Notes: generated from the letters alone by a model not told the origin. A stretch of DNA of 19,382 bases from Eisenbergiella sp963559585 (GCA_963559585.1 CAUWLJ010000069.1:1-19382); one strand, 5' to 3'; numbered from the stretch's first letter, positions 8,008 through 16,540 are shown. Program-made: numbers and translations.

Positions 8008-8907
8008 ATGAGGGGACGAATCATCAGAGGAATCGCCGGCTTCTATTACGTGCAGACGGAAGACGGACCCGGGCCGGATGCGCCCGGAAAAATATACGAA
8101 TGCAAGGCCAAGGGCATTTTCCGCAAGGATAAGAAAAAACCCCTGCCGGGGGACCGCGTGGAGCTGGATGTGCTCGATGAGGAGGAGGCTGTGGGAAATA
8201 TCTGCGCCATCCTTCCCCGCACCAACGAGCTGGTCCGTCCGGCTGTGGCCAACGTGGATCAGGCTCTTGTCATCATGGCGGCAGCCAGCCCTCCGCCCAG
8301 CCTGAATCTGCTGGACCGTTTTCTGGTTACCATGGAGCAGCAGGGGGTGCCGGCCTGCATCTGCTTCAATAAAAAGGATCTGGCAGATGCGGAGACGCTG
8401 GAAGGGCTGCGGAGAAGCTGCCTGGCCACCGGCTATCCCCTCCTTTTTGCCAGCGCAGCCACAGGGGAGGGAGTGGAAGAGCTCAGGCACCTCCTGGAGG
8501 GCAGAACCACCACAGTGGCAGGGCCCAGCGGCGTGGGGAAATCCTCCCTGATCAATCGTCTGCAGCCCTCCGTCCGTATGGAAACAGGGGAGATCAGTAC
8601 GAAGATTGAGAGGGGCAGACATACCACCAGACATTCCGAGCTGATCCGCATCAGCGAAGGAACCTACATCGTGGATACGCCTGGCTTCAGCTCCATCGAG
8701 CTGTACGGCATGGAAAAGGAGGAGCTGGCCGGTTTTTTCCCTGAATTTACCCAGTGGGAGCCAAAGTGCCGTTTCACAGGCTGCGCCCACAGAAGCGAAC
8801 CCGGCTGCGGCGTGAAGGAAGCTCTGGAGGCAGGCCGGATCAGCAGGAGCCGGTACGACAACTACTGCCAGCTCTATGAGGAGCTGAAGGACAGAAGAAG
8901 GTATTGA
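8008..8907 (+). CDS. rsgA: Ribosome small-subunit GTPase RsgA
   Basis: GTPase that checks late maturation of the 30S subunit. The 299-residue protein has an N-terminal OB-fold and a circularly permuted GTPase order: NKKD (G4) and ASAATGEG come before the P-loop GPSGVGKSS (172-180), then DTPGF (G3). The zinc site follows as Cys254, Cys259, His261 and Cys267 in CRFTGCAHRSEPGC. ATG 8008 gives the family start (MRGRIIRGIAGFYYV) and has AGGAAAG 9 nt upstream; a longer in-frame TTG start at 7981 would lie inside prkC. It is the last gene of the conserved block. The rpe and thiN genes that often follow in Firmicutes are not next. Confidence 0.96.
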   Translation: MRGRIIRGIAGFYYVQTEDGPGPDAPGKIYECKAKGIFRKDKKKPLPGDRVELDVLDEEEAVGNICAILPRTNELVRPAVANVDQALVIMAAASPPPSLNLLDRFLVTMEQQGVPACICFNKKDLADAETLEGLRRSCLATGYPLLFASAATGEGVEELRHLLEGRTTTVAGPSGVGKSSLINRLQPSVRMETGEISTKIERGRHTTRHSELIRISEGTYIVDTPGFSSIELYGMEKEELAGFFPEFTQWEPKCRFTGCAHRSEPGCGVKEALEAGRISRSRYDNYCQLYEELKDRRRY

Positions 8908-8963
8908 TAAGCTCAGCCCCGATATGGCTGAACTGTTATCGGTATTGAGTTTTGAAATAAATC

Positions 8964-8992
8964 TTGAAAATAAAAAAAACTGATGATATACT
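8964..8992 (+). promoter_or_regulatory. Strong sigma-A promoter of the M60/cohesin operon
   Basis: -35 TTGAAA (8964-8969), 17-bp spacer rich in A, -10 TATACT (8987-8992), with TGA just before the -10 (extended -10). The start would be near 8999. No better promoter is visible between here and the gene start at 9150. Confidence 0.8.
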
Positions 8993-9012
8993 GTGTCAGT
9001 CAAAAAAACGTG

Positions 9013-9061
9013 AAAAATGGGCGCAGCCAAACTGCATCAATATTTGCTGCGTGCATTTTTT
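9013..9061 (+). terminator. Intrinsic terminator or attenuator in the M60 leader
   Basis: AAAAATG (9013-9019) pairs with CATTTTT (9054-9060), and CGCAGC (9022-9027) with GCTGCG (9046-9051), with a GG/TG internal mismatch and an 18-nt loop. The right arm ends in six T (9056-9061). It would stop rsgA read-through. Because the promoter at 8964-8992 lies upstream of it, it must also act on the M60 transcript, as an attenuator. No T-box or GEMM riboswitch signature was recognised. Confidence 0.65.
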
Positions 9062-9149
9062 CTGTCCAAAAGTCAGCAGACAGGCTGCTCTGCGGGAATG
9101 AAAGCAAAAGAAGCCCATTCCCTGAAATCAAAAGAAAAGGAGATGCTGT

Positions 9150-12100
9150 ATGAAAAAAATAACGGCTTGGCTGTTGGCCGCAGTACTGTCACTTGGCAGT
9201 ATGACCGTGTATGCGGCGCCGGCAGACCGCTATGAGCTTTTGTCGAGAGAAACGAATGATTCCGGAGAACGGGAGAAGGAAACGGAAAGCGTGGATATGC
9301 AGAACCGTGAGGAAGCAGGAGACGCTTCTACGGAAGAAGCCGGAACGGCCGATAGCGGAGGCCATGGGGAAACAGAAGCAACAGAGGAAAATACGGAAAG
9401 CATGACAGAGACGGAGGCCGGGAGCGAATCAGAGCCGGAAACGGAATCTGAAAGCGTGACGGAGACGGAACATGAAACCGAGCCTGAAAGCGAAACCGGG
9501 CTTCCGTCTGAAACCGAGCTGGAAACAGAGACCCAGACGGAGATAGAAACCGAAACGGAGACCGAGACGGAAATCGAGACTGAGACGGAAACCGAAACCG
9601 AAACGGAGACCGTTTTCGATGAAAAAGCGTCTGAAAGCGGGATTGACTGGGATCAGATTGCCGTTCCGGCCGATGGGAAGGGAACGGTGAGAGTTATCCT
9701 GGGCAGAGGAATTCCCCTGGAGAAGGATGTGGAGCTGAAGCTTTCCTTGAAGAAGGATTCGGAGACGGTTCGGGAGGAACGGGTTGAACTGAGTTCAAGA
9801 CCGGGAACGGAGGAGCTCGTTCTGGACGGACTGGATGCAGGAAGCTATAAGCTGTCCGTGGAGGCAGAGGGGTTCGCGGATTATGAACAGGAGCTTCAGG
9901 TGGACAGAAATATTCAGACGGCCGAGATCTACACAGGCTTTCTGGATATGGAATACAAGGACGGCCAGTATCATCCCGGGGCGCTCCTGATCGGAGACGT
10001 GAACGGAGACGGTGCTGTGAACGAAGCGGACGGGGAAGTCCTGATGGACATGATGTCAGCCAGCCGGAGCGAAAGTACAGCGGAAGCCTACACACCAAAG
10101 GAGCGCAGAATGGCGGATCTGAACGGGGATCAGGCAGTGGATCTTCTGGATCTGCAGTATTATGCGGTGACCCTGAACAGGCTCCGAAATAAGGTTCCGG
10201 TAAACGCGGTGCTGTCCGCGCGGATTCGGGAGGACGCGGCCGGCGTGGGAGCCGGCAAAGGCACCCATGTGGAGGGTGATCTGGAAGATATTTTATCCTC
10301 CGATGGAAAAGCGGTGGTACTGTCAGCCGGGGATGGAGAGACAATTTCGGAGGAAACGCCTGTGGAAATCGGTATCGCGTTTGCAGACGCGGATGACAGG
10401 GGCGTTGATATGACACAGATCGTGATCCGTTCAGAGGGAATTGAGGCGGGAACAATCACGGTGGATACCGGGAACGGCGAGGAGACCTGGGAGGTCAGAG
10501 ACGGCCGGATCGCGGACGGGCAGACGGCAGAGCCCGCAGGAAGAAGCCGAAGCGCCAAAGAAGGCGCGCTGAAGATTGACCTGGGTGGTCAGACAGCGGT
10601 AAAGCGGGTTATCATCCGTGTGACGGCGGCACAGTCGGGAAGCAATCATCTGGTGGAAATTTCCCAAGTGGAATTCTTAAACGGTACGGAAGAACGGATT
10701 CCCGAACCGGATATGAATATTCCGGAAAACCTTCGGGCTGAAGCGGAGAGCCGGGCTTTTACCGTTTTGTGGGATAAGCAGCCAAACGTTGCCGGCTATG
10801 AGGTGGAGATCGAGCACGAGGGAGTGACGGAACAGCTCAGAACCTCGGCAGACAGAGTCAAAGTGCAGTCCTTCCAGAAAAAGAAGCTGGTAAACGGTGA
10901 AGTCTACAGAGTGCGCGTGCAGTCGGTGAACGGAGCGTGGGAGAGCGGATTTTCCGATTGGATCGACGTGGTTCCCAAAGCAAACAGCAGACCGGATGCG
11001 CCGGATTATGTGAAGGCGGCCGGAGGTTTCCGTCAGATCAGTGTGAGCTGGAAGAAGATGGACGATACGGACAGCTATTGCGTCTATTACCGGGAAAAGG
11101 GACAGAATACATACAATAAGGTGGAGGCTGTGGAGTCAAACAGCTATGTGATCACCGGACTGAAGGACAAAACCCGGTATGAGGTCTATGTGACGGGCGT
11201 AAATGAGCTGGGCGAAAGCGGCCCTTCCCTGATCTCAGAGGCGGAGACCGTGACGGTAACGCCTGCGCAGATGCCAAAGTACAGGCTGTTAAATGCGCCG
11301 GGCAGGCAGGGCGAGCTCACCTCCCACATTAAGACGGTGACCCATGGCCGCGGGCAGATGGTAGACAGCCCCCTGGACGAGGGCGGCGCCGGAAGCGCGC
11401 TGGGTGCGGCAGACAATGATTACGGCTCCTATTATCAGATGGAGGACTGGGATGACGGAGTAAGCTACCCGGGAGAGGGGAAGGGACTGACCTTCACCTT
11501 TGACCAGCCCTATGAAATGAACTATATCGCTTTTGCTGAGGCAGACGAGCTTGGCAGCTACAGCAACGCCTCCGTATACTGGTATGATGAGGAGCATCCG
11601 GAGGGACAACAGGCTCCGGTGAGATCCTTTTTGAAGAAGAAGGACGAGAATGGAAGAAGCTACTATGTGATCAAGCTGGCGGAGCCGGTGAAGACTCAGA
11701 AAATCCGCCTTGGCTTCACAAGAAGCGGCGGCTATCGGAATATTGTGGTTGCAGAGGTGAATTTTTACCATTATGACAGCCTGGAGGACGATATTCTGGC
11801 CCTGTATGCGGATGATCTTCACACGGCGCTGAAGGACGGGGTGACGGAGGCTGATATTGAAAAGCTTCAGAAGCGCCTGGACACGCCGGATGAAAAGAGC
11901 GGAGAATACCATCCGGAGAGAGAAGCGCTGCAGAAGGAGCTGAATAATGCAAGAGGGCTCCTTGATTCCGCACTGGGAGCTGCAATAGAGATTACGCCTC
12001 TTATTACAGCCCGGAAGGACGGCCATCTGGGCTTCGGCGGCCTGAACGCATGGCAGCCCCTTGGCGTGACCGCCTATGAGGGAGAACAGCTTGTAATCTA

Positions 12101-14723
12101 TGTGGGGCACAATACGCTCAAAACCGGTCAGGACACTTCCCTGAAGCTGATTGCCACCCAGCACCATGCAGAATCCAGATCCCTGGCTGCGGAGGCAGCC
12201 ACCCTGAAGGTGGGACGCAATGAGGTGACCGTGCCGGGACTGCACAGCCTTGCAGAGGAGCATGGAGGAGCACTCTATATCCAATATACCGGAAATAATC
12301 CGGACGACCGTTATGCAGTCCGCGTCAGCGGAGGGGCAAAGGAGCCTATATTGAACCTGTACGGTGTGACGGATGAAAAGGAGCGCCGGGAGAGAATCCT
12401 TTCTTATGTGGAGGAGCTGGAGGAGCATGTGGGGCAGCAGGAGAAGCTGCATGAGCAGCTTCACGAGGCCGAAGCAGGAGAAAACAGCAGTGTAAACCGG
12501 AAATACGACCCGCAAAACTGTATCCTTGGCGCGACGGAGATCGTGCTGGAGCCGATTATGTATTCCGTTTCCGGCGAGCAGATCTTAAAGACGCTGGGAA
12601 GCGGAAGCGCGCAGGAGAAGGCAGACAGACTGGATGCCTCCCTCAGGGCAATGGAGCAGATGATGCACCTGTTTTACCAGCATAAGGGCTTAAATGACGG
12701 GGAATCCACACCGGCCTCCGACCGTCTGCCCGCGCAGCATTTGAATATCCGCTACATGCGCATGTTTAAAGGCGCCTTCATGTACGCGGGAGGCAACCAT
12801 ATCGGCATCGAGTGGGATTCCGTTCCGGCCCTGGCAGGAAGCAGGCCGGTGGAGCTGGATGAAAACGGAAAATATGTGAGCGGAAGCCTGTTTGGCTGGG
12901 GAATCGCCCACGAGATCGGCCATAACATTAACCAGGGCGCTTATGCGATTGCGGAAATCACCAACAACTACTTTGCACAGCTTACCGCAGCCAGAGATAC
13001 CAATGAGTCCGTCCGCTTCCAATATGAGGACGTATATGAGAAAGTGACCTCCGGCACGGTGGGAAGATCGGAAAACGGGGCGGTTGCGCTGGCGATGTAC
13101 TGGCAGCTGCACCTGGCCTACGACAGGGGCTACAATTTTGAAACCTACGACAGCTATGAAGAACAGTTCGATAATCTGTTCTACGCAAGAGTGGACGCCT
13201 ACGCCAGAGACACCTCCAGAGCGCCTGCGCCCGGCGGGGTAAGGCTTGTGCTGGAGGGAGATGAGGAGCAGAACTTCATGCGCCTTGCATGTGCGGCGGC
13301 CGAAGCCGACCTGATGGAATATTTTACCCGCTGGGGAATGCTTCCGGATGCAGGCACAAGGGCATACGCCTCTCAGTTTGATGCGGAACCGCGCGCCATT
13401 TATTATCTGAATGACGAAGCAAGAGTTTATGAGATCGAGCATGGAACGGGAGGAACGATCAAGGGCAGGGATGTGATTAATTCCTCCAGCAGTGCTGCTG
13501 TGAACGAGAGTATAGCCAATGAGGTGACTGTTACCATTGAAAGCTCTGTGGATCCTGATGTGCTGCTGGGCTACGAGGTGGCAAGATACACCTACGAGGG
13601 CGGAAAGGCAGAGCGAAAGGTGGTGGGCTTTACCACGGACGGCCAGTGGAAGGATCACGTAACGGATCTGAACAACAGGGCTGTTACCTATGAGGTGACG
13701 GCAGTAGACCGCTTCGGATATTATTCCGCGCCCAGACAGATCGGAACGGTAAGGATTTCCCACGACGGAAGCCATGACAAATCCATGTGGACGGTCACAA
13801 CCAATATGACGTCGAAGCAGGACGAGACACCGGATGCGGATGAGAACACGCCCTGTACGCCGCAGACGGAATCTGCAATCAGCCGGATCATTGACAACGA
13901 CTATCAGAAAAACACTTATACGGGAGTGAACAGTACGGCAGATGCAGCGGTGCTGCTTCGGTTCCATGAAGTGCTTGAGGTATCAGGGCTGAAAATAACG
14001 ACGGCAGGCGGAAACGGGATCGGCGCATATACGGTAGAAATCAGTACGGACGGAAAAAACTGGACGAAGATTGTGGAGGATGAATTCGATCCGGGTAAAA
14101 AGACCCAGACCGTTTACTTCCAGAACGAAGAAAAGGATCCCTGGGTGGCGACCTATGATGCCGCATACCTGCGTCTTTGCGCAAAAGAGAGCGCCGGAAA
14201 AGAAATCTCCATCACAGAGCTGGATATTCTGGGCCCTTCCGGGGACAGCATCTGGTTCGGCGTACAGGAGGATGGCAGAAACAGCGCTGTGGGCATTCTG
14301 TCAAAGGAATATGAATATGCCGATCAGCAGGTAATTCCGGCGGGCTCCCTGGTATTCATGGGACGCTACAAAGGAAATCCGGCCTACAATGTGGTTCTTG
14401 TCTATGACGAGAACGGGAAAATAGTGGGCGGCCTGGATGAGGAAGGCGCGGTAAACGCCCAGCAGATCATTCTGGCGGATGTGCCGGAAAACGGCCTGCT
14501 GGGAGAGGTGAGCGACGGTATCTGGATCTACTGGATTGAGCCGGAGCAAAACGGCGAAATCCCCAGCCTTTCCGGAAATGTGAGAGCGGAGCTGTACCGG
14601 GTGGACAACGCCCTGACAAATGAAGGACAGCGCCTTGTGAGCGATACGCTCAAAATGCTTCTTCCGGATGAACTGGGAGACATCGAGATAATTGGACAGG
14701 ATAAAACCGGTGCAGGAGAATGA
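9150..14723 (+). CDS. Secreted M60-family (mucinase-type) metallopeptidase with internal dockerin-like repeats
   Basis: An 1857-residue exported protein. In order: signal peptide (1 to ~24); acidic Glu/Thr linker (~30-160); a beta domain (~165-250); two dockerin-like Ca loops, DVNGDG from Asp283 and DLNGDQ from Asp323; a beta-sandwich domain (~355-515); two FN3-like domains (~518-710); a discoidin-like domain (~710-875); a helical segment; and the M60 catalytic region with HEIGH at 1254-1258 and the third ligand Glu1269. A further FN3-like domain, a discoidin-like domain (~1551-1697) and a C-terminal beta domain follow. M60 gluzincins cleave mucin-type O-glycoproteins, so host mucin is the likely substrate (inference). 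There is no LPXTG, SLH or membrane anchor. AAAGGAG lies 7 nt before ATG 9150. The stop overlaps the next gene as ATGA. Confidence 0.88.
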   Translation: MKKITAWLLAAVLSLGSMTVYAAPADRYELLSRETNDSGEREKETESVDMQNREEAGDASTEEAGTADSGGHGETEATEENTESMTETEAGSESEPETESESVTETEHETEPESETGLPSETELETETQTEIETETETETEIETETETETETETVFDEKASESGIDWDQIAVPADGKGTVRVILGRGIPLEKDVELKLSLKKDSETVREERVELSSRPGTEELVLDGLDAGSYKLSVEAEGFADYEQELQVDRNIQTAEIYTGFLDMEYKDGQYHPGALLIGDVNGDGAVNEADGEVLMDMMSASRSESTAEAYTPKERRMADLNGDQAVDLLDLQYYAVTLNRLRNKVPVNAVLSARIREDAAGVGAGKGTHVEGDLEDILSSDGKAVVLSAGDGETISEETPVEIGIAFADADDRGVDMTQIVIRSEGIEAGTITVDTGNGEETWEVRDGRIADGQTAEPAGRSRSAKEGALKIDLGGQTAVKRVIIRVTAAQSGSNHLVEISQVEFLNGTEERIPEPDMNIPENLRAEAESRAFTVLWDKQPNVAGYEVEIEHEGVTEQLRTSADRVKVQSFQKKKLVNGEVYRVRVQSVNGAWESGFSDWIDVVPKANSRPDAPDYVKAAGGFRQISVSWKKMDDTDSYCVYYREKGQNTYNKVEAVESNSYVITGLKDKTRYEVYVTGVNELGESGPSLISEAETVTVTPAQMPKYRLLNAPGRQGELTSHIKTVTHGRGQMVDSPLDEGGAGSALGAADNDYGSYYQMEDWDDGVSYPGEGKGLTFTFDQPYEMNYIAFAEADELGSYSNASVYWYDEEHPEGQQAPVRSFLKKKDENGRSYYVIKLAEPVKTQKIRLGFTRSGGYRNIVVAEVNFYHYDSLEDDILALYADDLHTALKDGVTEADIEKLQKRLDTPDEKSGEYHPEREALQKELNNARGLLDSALGAAIEITPLITARKDGHLGFGGLNAWQPLGVTAYEGEQLVIYVGHNTLKTGQDTSLKLIATQHHAESRSLAAEAATLKVGRNEVTVPGLHSLAEEHGGALYIQYTGNNPDDRYAVRVSGGAKEPILNLYGVTDEKERRERILSYVEELEEHVGQQEKLHEQLHEAEAGENSSVNRKYDPQNCILGATEIVLEPIMYSVSGEQILKTLGSGSAQEKADRLDASLRAMEQMMHLFYQHKGLNDGESTPASDRLPAQHLNIRYMRMFKGAFMYAGGNHIGIEWDSVPALAGSRPVELDENGKYVSGSLFGWGIAHEIGHNINQGAYAIAEITNNYFAQLTAARDTNESVRFQYEDVYEKVTSGTVGRSENGAVALAMYWQLHLAYDRGYNFETYDSYEEQFDNLFYARVDAYARDTSRAPAPGGVRLVLEGDEEQNFMRLACAAAEADLMEYFTRWGMLPDAGTRAYASQFDAEPRAIYYLNDEARVYEIEHGTGGTIKGRDVINSSSSAAVNESIANEVTVTIESSVDPDVLLGYEVARYTYEGGKAERKVVGFTTDGQWKDHVTDLNNRAVTYEVTAVDRFGYYSAPRQIGTVRISHDGSHDKSMWTVTTNMTSKQDETPDADENTPCTPQTESAISRIIDNDYQKNTYTGVNSTADAAVLLRFHEVLEVSGLKITTAGGNGIGAYTVEISTDGKNWTKIVEDEFDPGKKTQTVYFQNEEKDPWVATYDAAYLRLCAKESAGKEISITELDILGPSGDSIWFGVQEDGRNSAVGILSKEYEYADQQVIPAGSLVFMGRYKGNPAYNVVLVYDENGKIVGGLDEEGAVNAQQIILADVPENGLLGEVSDGIWIYWIEPEQNGEIPSLSGNVRAELYRVDNALTNEGQRLVSDTLKMLLPDELGDIEIIGQDKTGAGE
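9510..9611 (+). repeat. Glu-Thr dipeptide repeat tract in the M60 linker
   Basis: Residues 121-154 are nearly pure Glu-Thr alternation, coded by degenerate six-base units such as GAAACC/GAGACG. Gain or loss of a unit keeps the frame, so length can vary between strains. The linker probably spaces the folded part from the signal-peptide end. Confidence 0.85.
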
Positions 14724-15823
14724 AAGTGAAGAAATGGATAAAGAGAACGGCCACAGCGCTCTGCGCGCTGGGGCTTTCCCTTCCCATGCCGATTCTGGCA
14801 GCCGGGAAGGACAGTGTAACCCTTGAACAGACAGGAAATTGGAGCGTTGCGGTTACAATCGGTACAGACCAGACAGCCGCAGAGGAGACTACGGCAATAT
14901 CGCTTCAGCTAAAGGTGACGGTGACGGAGGGACAGGCGGACGTTGCATTTGAATTTGCAGACGGAATCCCGGCGGACGCGGCAGGAAGCCGGTATTCTGA
15001 CGGTATACTGCACATTTACGCGGCGTCAGGAGATGAAAGGCTGTTTCAGGACGGCTCACTTTCCCTGGGAAGGGTCGTTATGACGGAGACGACAGCAGAC
15101 ACAAGGGTGGAGGTGGGAGCCGCCCTGGAAGGAGAAGAATACCTGTTTCAGACGACGAACAGCCTGTATGGGAAGCAGAATCATATCGTGTCCGGGATCC
15201 CGGAGAGCGTAACCCTCTATGCGGGAAGCGGCAGCACGCCGGATCCGGATACACCGGAGGGCGGTACGCCGCCGGACAGCGGCTCAGGCCAGGAGCATAA
15301 TGGAAGCTCCGATTCTGCCGGAGGAACAGACGGCTCGGAGAATATACAGCAGGGCCTGAATGATACGACTACCCAGCAGGTGACGAATCCCAATGAGGCG
15401 GTGAAGCTTCCGGCGGCCGTAATCCTTCCGCAGGGAAACGCGCCGCTGCCTGATCTGTCTCAGACGGAGAAGCCGGAGACAGAAGCGGTAAAAGCGCCGG
15501 GAGGCAGGGATAAGGTGACGGTAGTGAAGCCTGAGGAAGGCCCCGCATCCATTGTGGTGGAGGAGGAAAAGGAGCTGGCGGCACAGGACGGACAGAAGCC
15601 GGACGGCACGGACGCTTCCCAGGGAGAGGAATCCTCTGCGAACGGCAAAAATGAGATAGCGCTGGATCAGGTAAACGGCGGCGCTCTGCAGCAGGATGAT
15701 AAAAAAAGCAATGCGCCCCTGATTGTGGGTACTGTGACAGCGGCATGTGCGGCCGGAGCGGCGGGAGGATACCTGCTGTGGCGTAAAAAGGCCGCCAGAA
15801 CCAGAAGGCGCAGAAGAAGATAG
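14720..15823 (+). CDS. Membrane-anchored surface protein with a cohesin-like domain
   Basis: A 367-residue exported protein with a signal peptide (1 to ~27), then a beta-rich domain (~30-165) whose pattern resembles a cohesin (SLQLKV, VAFEFADGI, YSDGILHIYAASGDERLF, SLSLGRV). A long Gly/Ser/Pro/Asp/Gln-rich linker follows (~168-325), then one membrane helix (~333-354) and a very basic tail RKKAARTRRRRRR at the cytoplasmic end. No LPXTG is present, so it is held by the helix. It overlaps the M60 gene by 4 bp (ATGA) and would be its co-produced surface tether. AGGAG (14714-14718) is only 1 nt from the ATG but 7 nt from GTG 14726, so the true start may be GTG 14726. The cohesin assignment rests on pattern only; a generic adhesin beta-sandwich is the alternative. 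Confidence 0.7.
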   Translation: MKVKKWIKRTATALCALGLSLPMPILAAGKDSVTLEQTGNWSVAVTIGTDQTAAEETTAISLQLKVTVTEGQADVAFEFADGIPADAAGSRYSDGILHIYAASGDERLFQDGSLSLGRVVMTETTADTRVEVGAALEGEEYLFQTTNSLYGKQNHIVSGIPESVTLYAGSGSTPDPDTPEGGTPPDSGSGQEHNGSSDSAGGTDGSENIQQGLNDTTTQQVTNPNEAVKLPAAVILPQGNAPLPDLSQTEKPETEAVKAPGGRDKVTVVKPEEGPASIVVEEEKELAAQDGQKPDGTDASQGEESSANGKNEIALDQVNGGALQQDDKKSNAPLIVGTVTAACAAGAAGGYLLWRKKAARTRRRRRR

Positions 15824-15861
15824 AACGAACGTCCGGCGGACGCGCGCCGGGCGAAGGGAAA

Positions 15862-15899
15862 AGGAACAGCTTATTAAAAAAGGAACAGCTTATTAAAAA
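15862..15899. repeat. 19-bp tandem duplication next to the terminator
   Basis: AGGAACAGCTTATTAAAAA is present exactly at 15862-15880 and 15881-15899. Read on the - strand each copy begins with a T-run, so the duplication doubles the U-tract downstream of the hairpin at 15905-15960. Confidence 0.9.
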
Positions 15900-15960
15900 A
15901 GAAACAGGAAGAGAGGAAACGGGCGTACCAGCTGCAGTACGCCCGTTTCCTCTCTTCCTG
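15895..15960 (-). terminator. Intrinsic terminator of the TetR operon, 24-bp perfect stem
   Basis: Arms 15905-15928 and 15937-15960 are exact reverse complements over 24 bp with an 8-nt loop. On the - strand the hairpin runs straight into TTTCTTTTTT, a proper U-tract. On the + strand no T-run follows, though the hairpin may still block read-through from the surface operon. Confidence 0.85.
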
Positions 15961-16025
15961 ACATATGACAGCATGATCCGCGTATGCCGCGCTCCCAGCA
16001 TCCGGGGAAAGTGTGCCCGGCAGGA

Positions 16026-16442
16026 TTACCCTGCCGCAGCCACACTGCGCTTAAGCTGTAACAGCAGAAGCACCAGATCAACGCCCAGCAGGATATGGCC
16101 GATCCCGGCAATGCCGGAAATGGCCGCATCCATACCGGAGGAAAGGGGAACTTCCAGCACCTGGGCGACACCGCGAACCACGAGCATCACAGTGGTCAGA
16201 TTCAGGCCAACATGATAAACCGCCAGGATACGTCCGGTTTTCGCATTGGTGAAGGAAAAATTTTTCTCCAGCAGAAGAAGCAGCAGGAAAAATACCATAC
16301 CCAGTAGAAAATAATGGGTGTGCACCACTCCCAGAGCGGTTCTTCCGGAAAACCCGTTGAATTTCGTAAATTCCCGATAAAATACACCTCCTGCCATTGC
16401 AAGGACAGCGTACAGAAAAGCTGTGTTCATATAACGTTTCAT
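16026..16442 (-). CDS. DUF2871-family four-helix membrane protein
   Basis: A 138-residue protein that is almost all membrane: four hydrophobic helices at about residues 6-22, 37-60, 75-98 and 104-133. Conserved-looking features are GGVFYREFTKFNGF after helix 1, VVHTHYFLLGM in helix 2, YHVGLNLT in helix 3 and IGHILLGVD in helix 4. The paired histidines inside membrane segments could bind a metal or heme, but that is inference. Length and sequence match the DUF2871 family common in Clostridia, whose function is unknown. ATG 16442 is preceded by GGGAGG at 7-nt spacing. It is the last gene of the operon led by the TetR regulator, and the 24-bp terminator follows its stop. Confidence 0.82.
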   Translation of the reverse strand: MKRYMNTAFLYAVLAMAGGVFYREFTKFNGFSGRTALGVVHTHYFLLGMVFFLLLLLLEKNFSFTNAKTGRILAVYHVGLNLTTVMLVVRGVAQVLEVPLSSGMDAAISGIAGIGHILLGVDLVLLLLQLKRSVAAAG

Positions 16443-16540
16443 TTGTATTCCTCCCGGTATATTTTTTATGGTAGATTTCTTTCAAAGCGGCCGGAGGGTT
16501 CTGCCCCCAGCCGGCCCTGCGCTGACAAAGTGGGCTTCAA

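Noticed and set aside
8999..9149. c-di-GMP (GEMM) riboswitch or T-box in the M60 leader
   Set aside because: Hairpins are present, but I could not find the conserved GEMM core or the T-box AGGGTGGAACCGCG element.
13926..13936. Partial match to the MITE end (GTGAACAGTA) in the M60 gene
   Set aside because: Only 10 bases match, inside conserved coding sequence and without a partner repeat; chance.
12690..13967. Long - strand ORF (425 codons) opposite the M60 gene
   Set aside because: It lies wholly antisense to a gene with clear motifs, has no recognisable domain, and long antisense frames are common in this GC-rich coding DNA.
15830..15842. Small hairpin (5-bp stem) just after the cohesin-like gene as its terminator
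   Set aside because: Short stem with 3-nt loop and no T-run after it.
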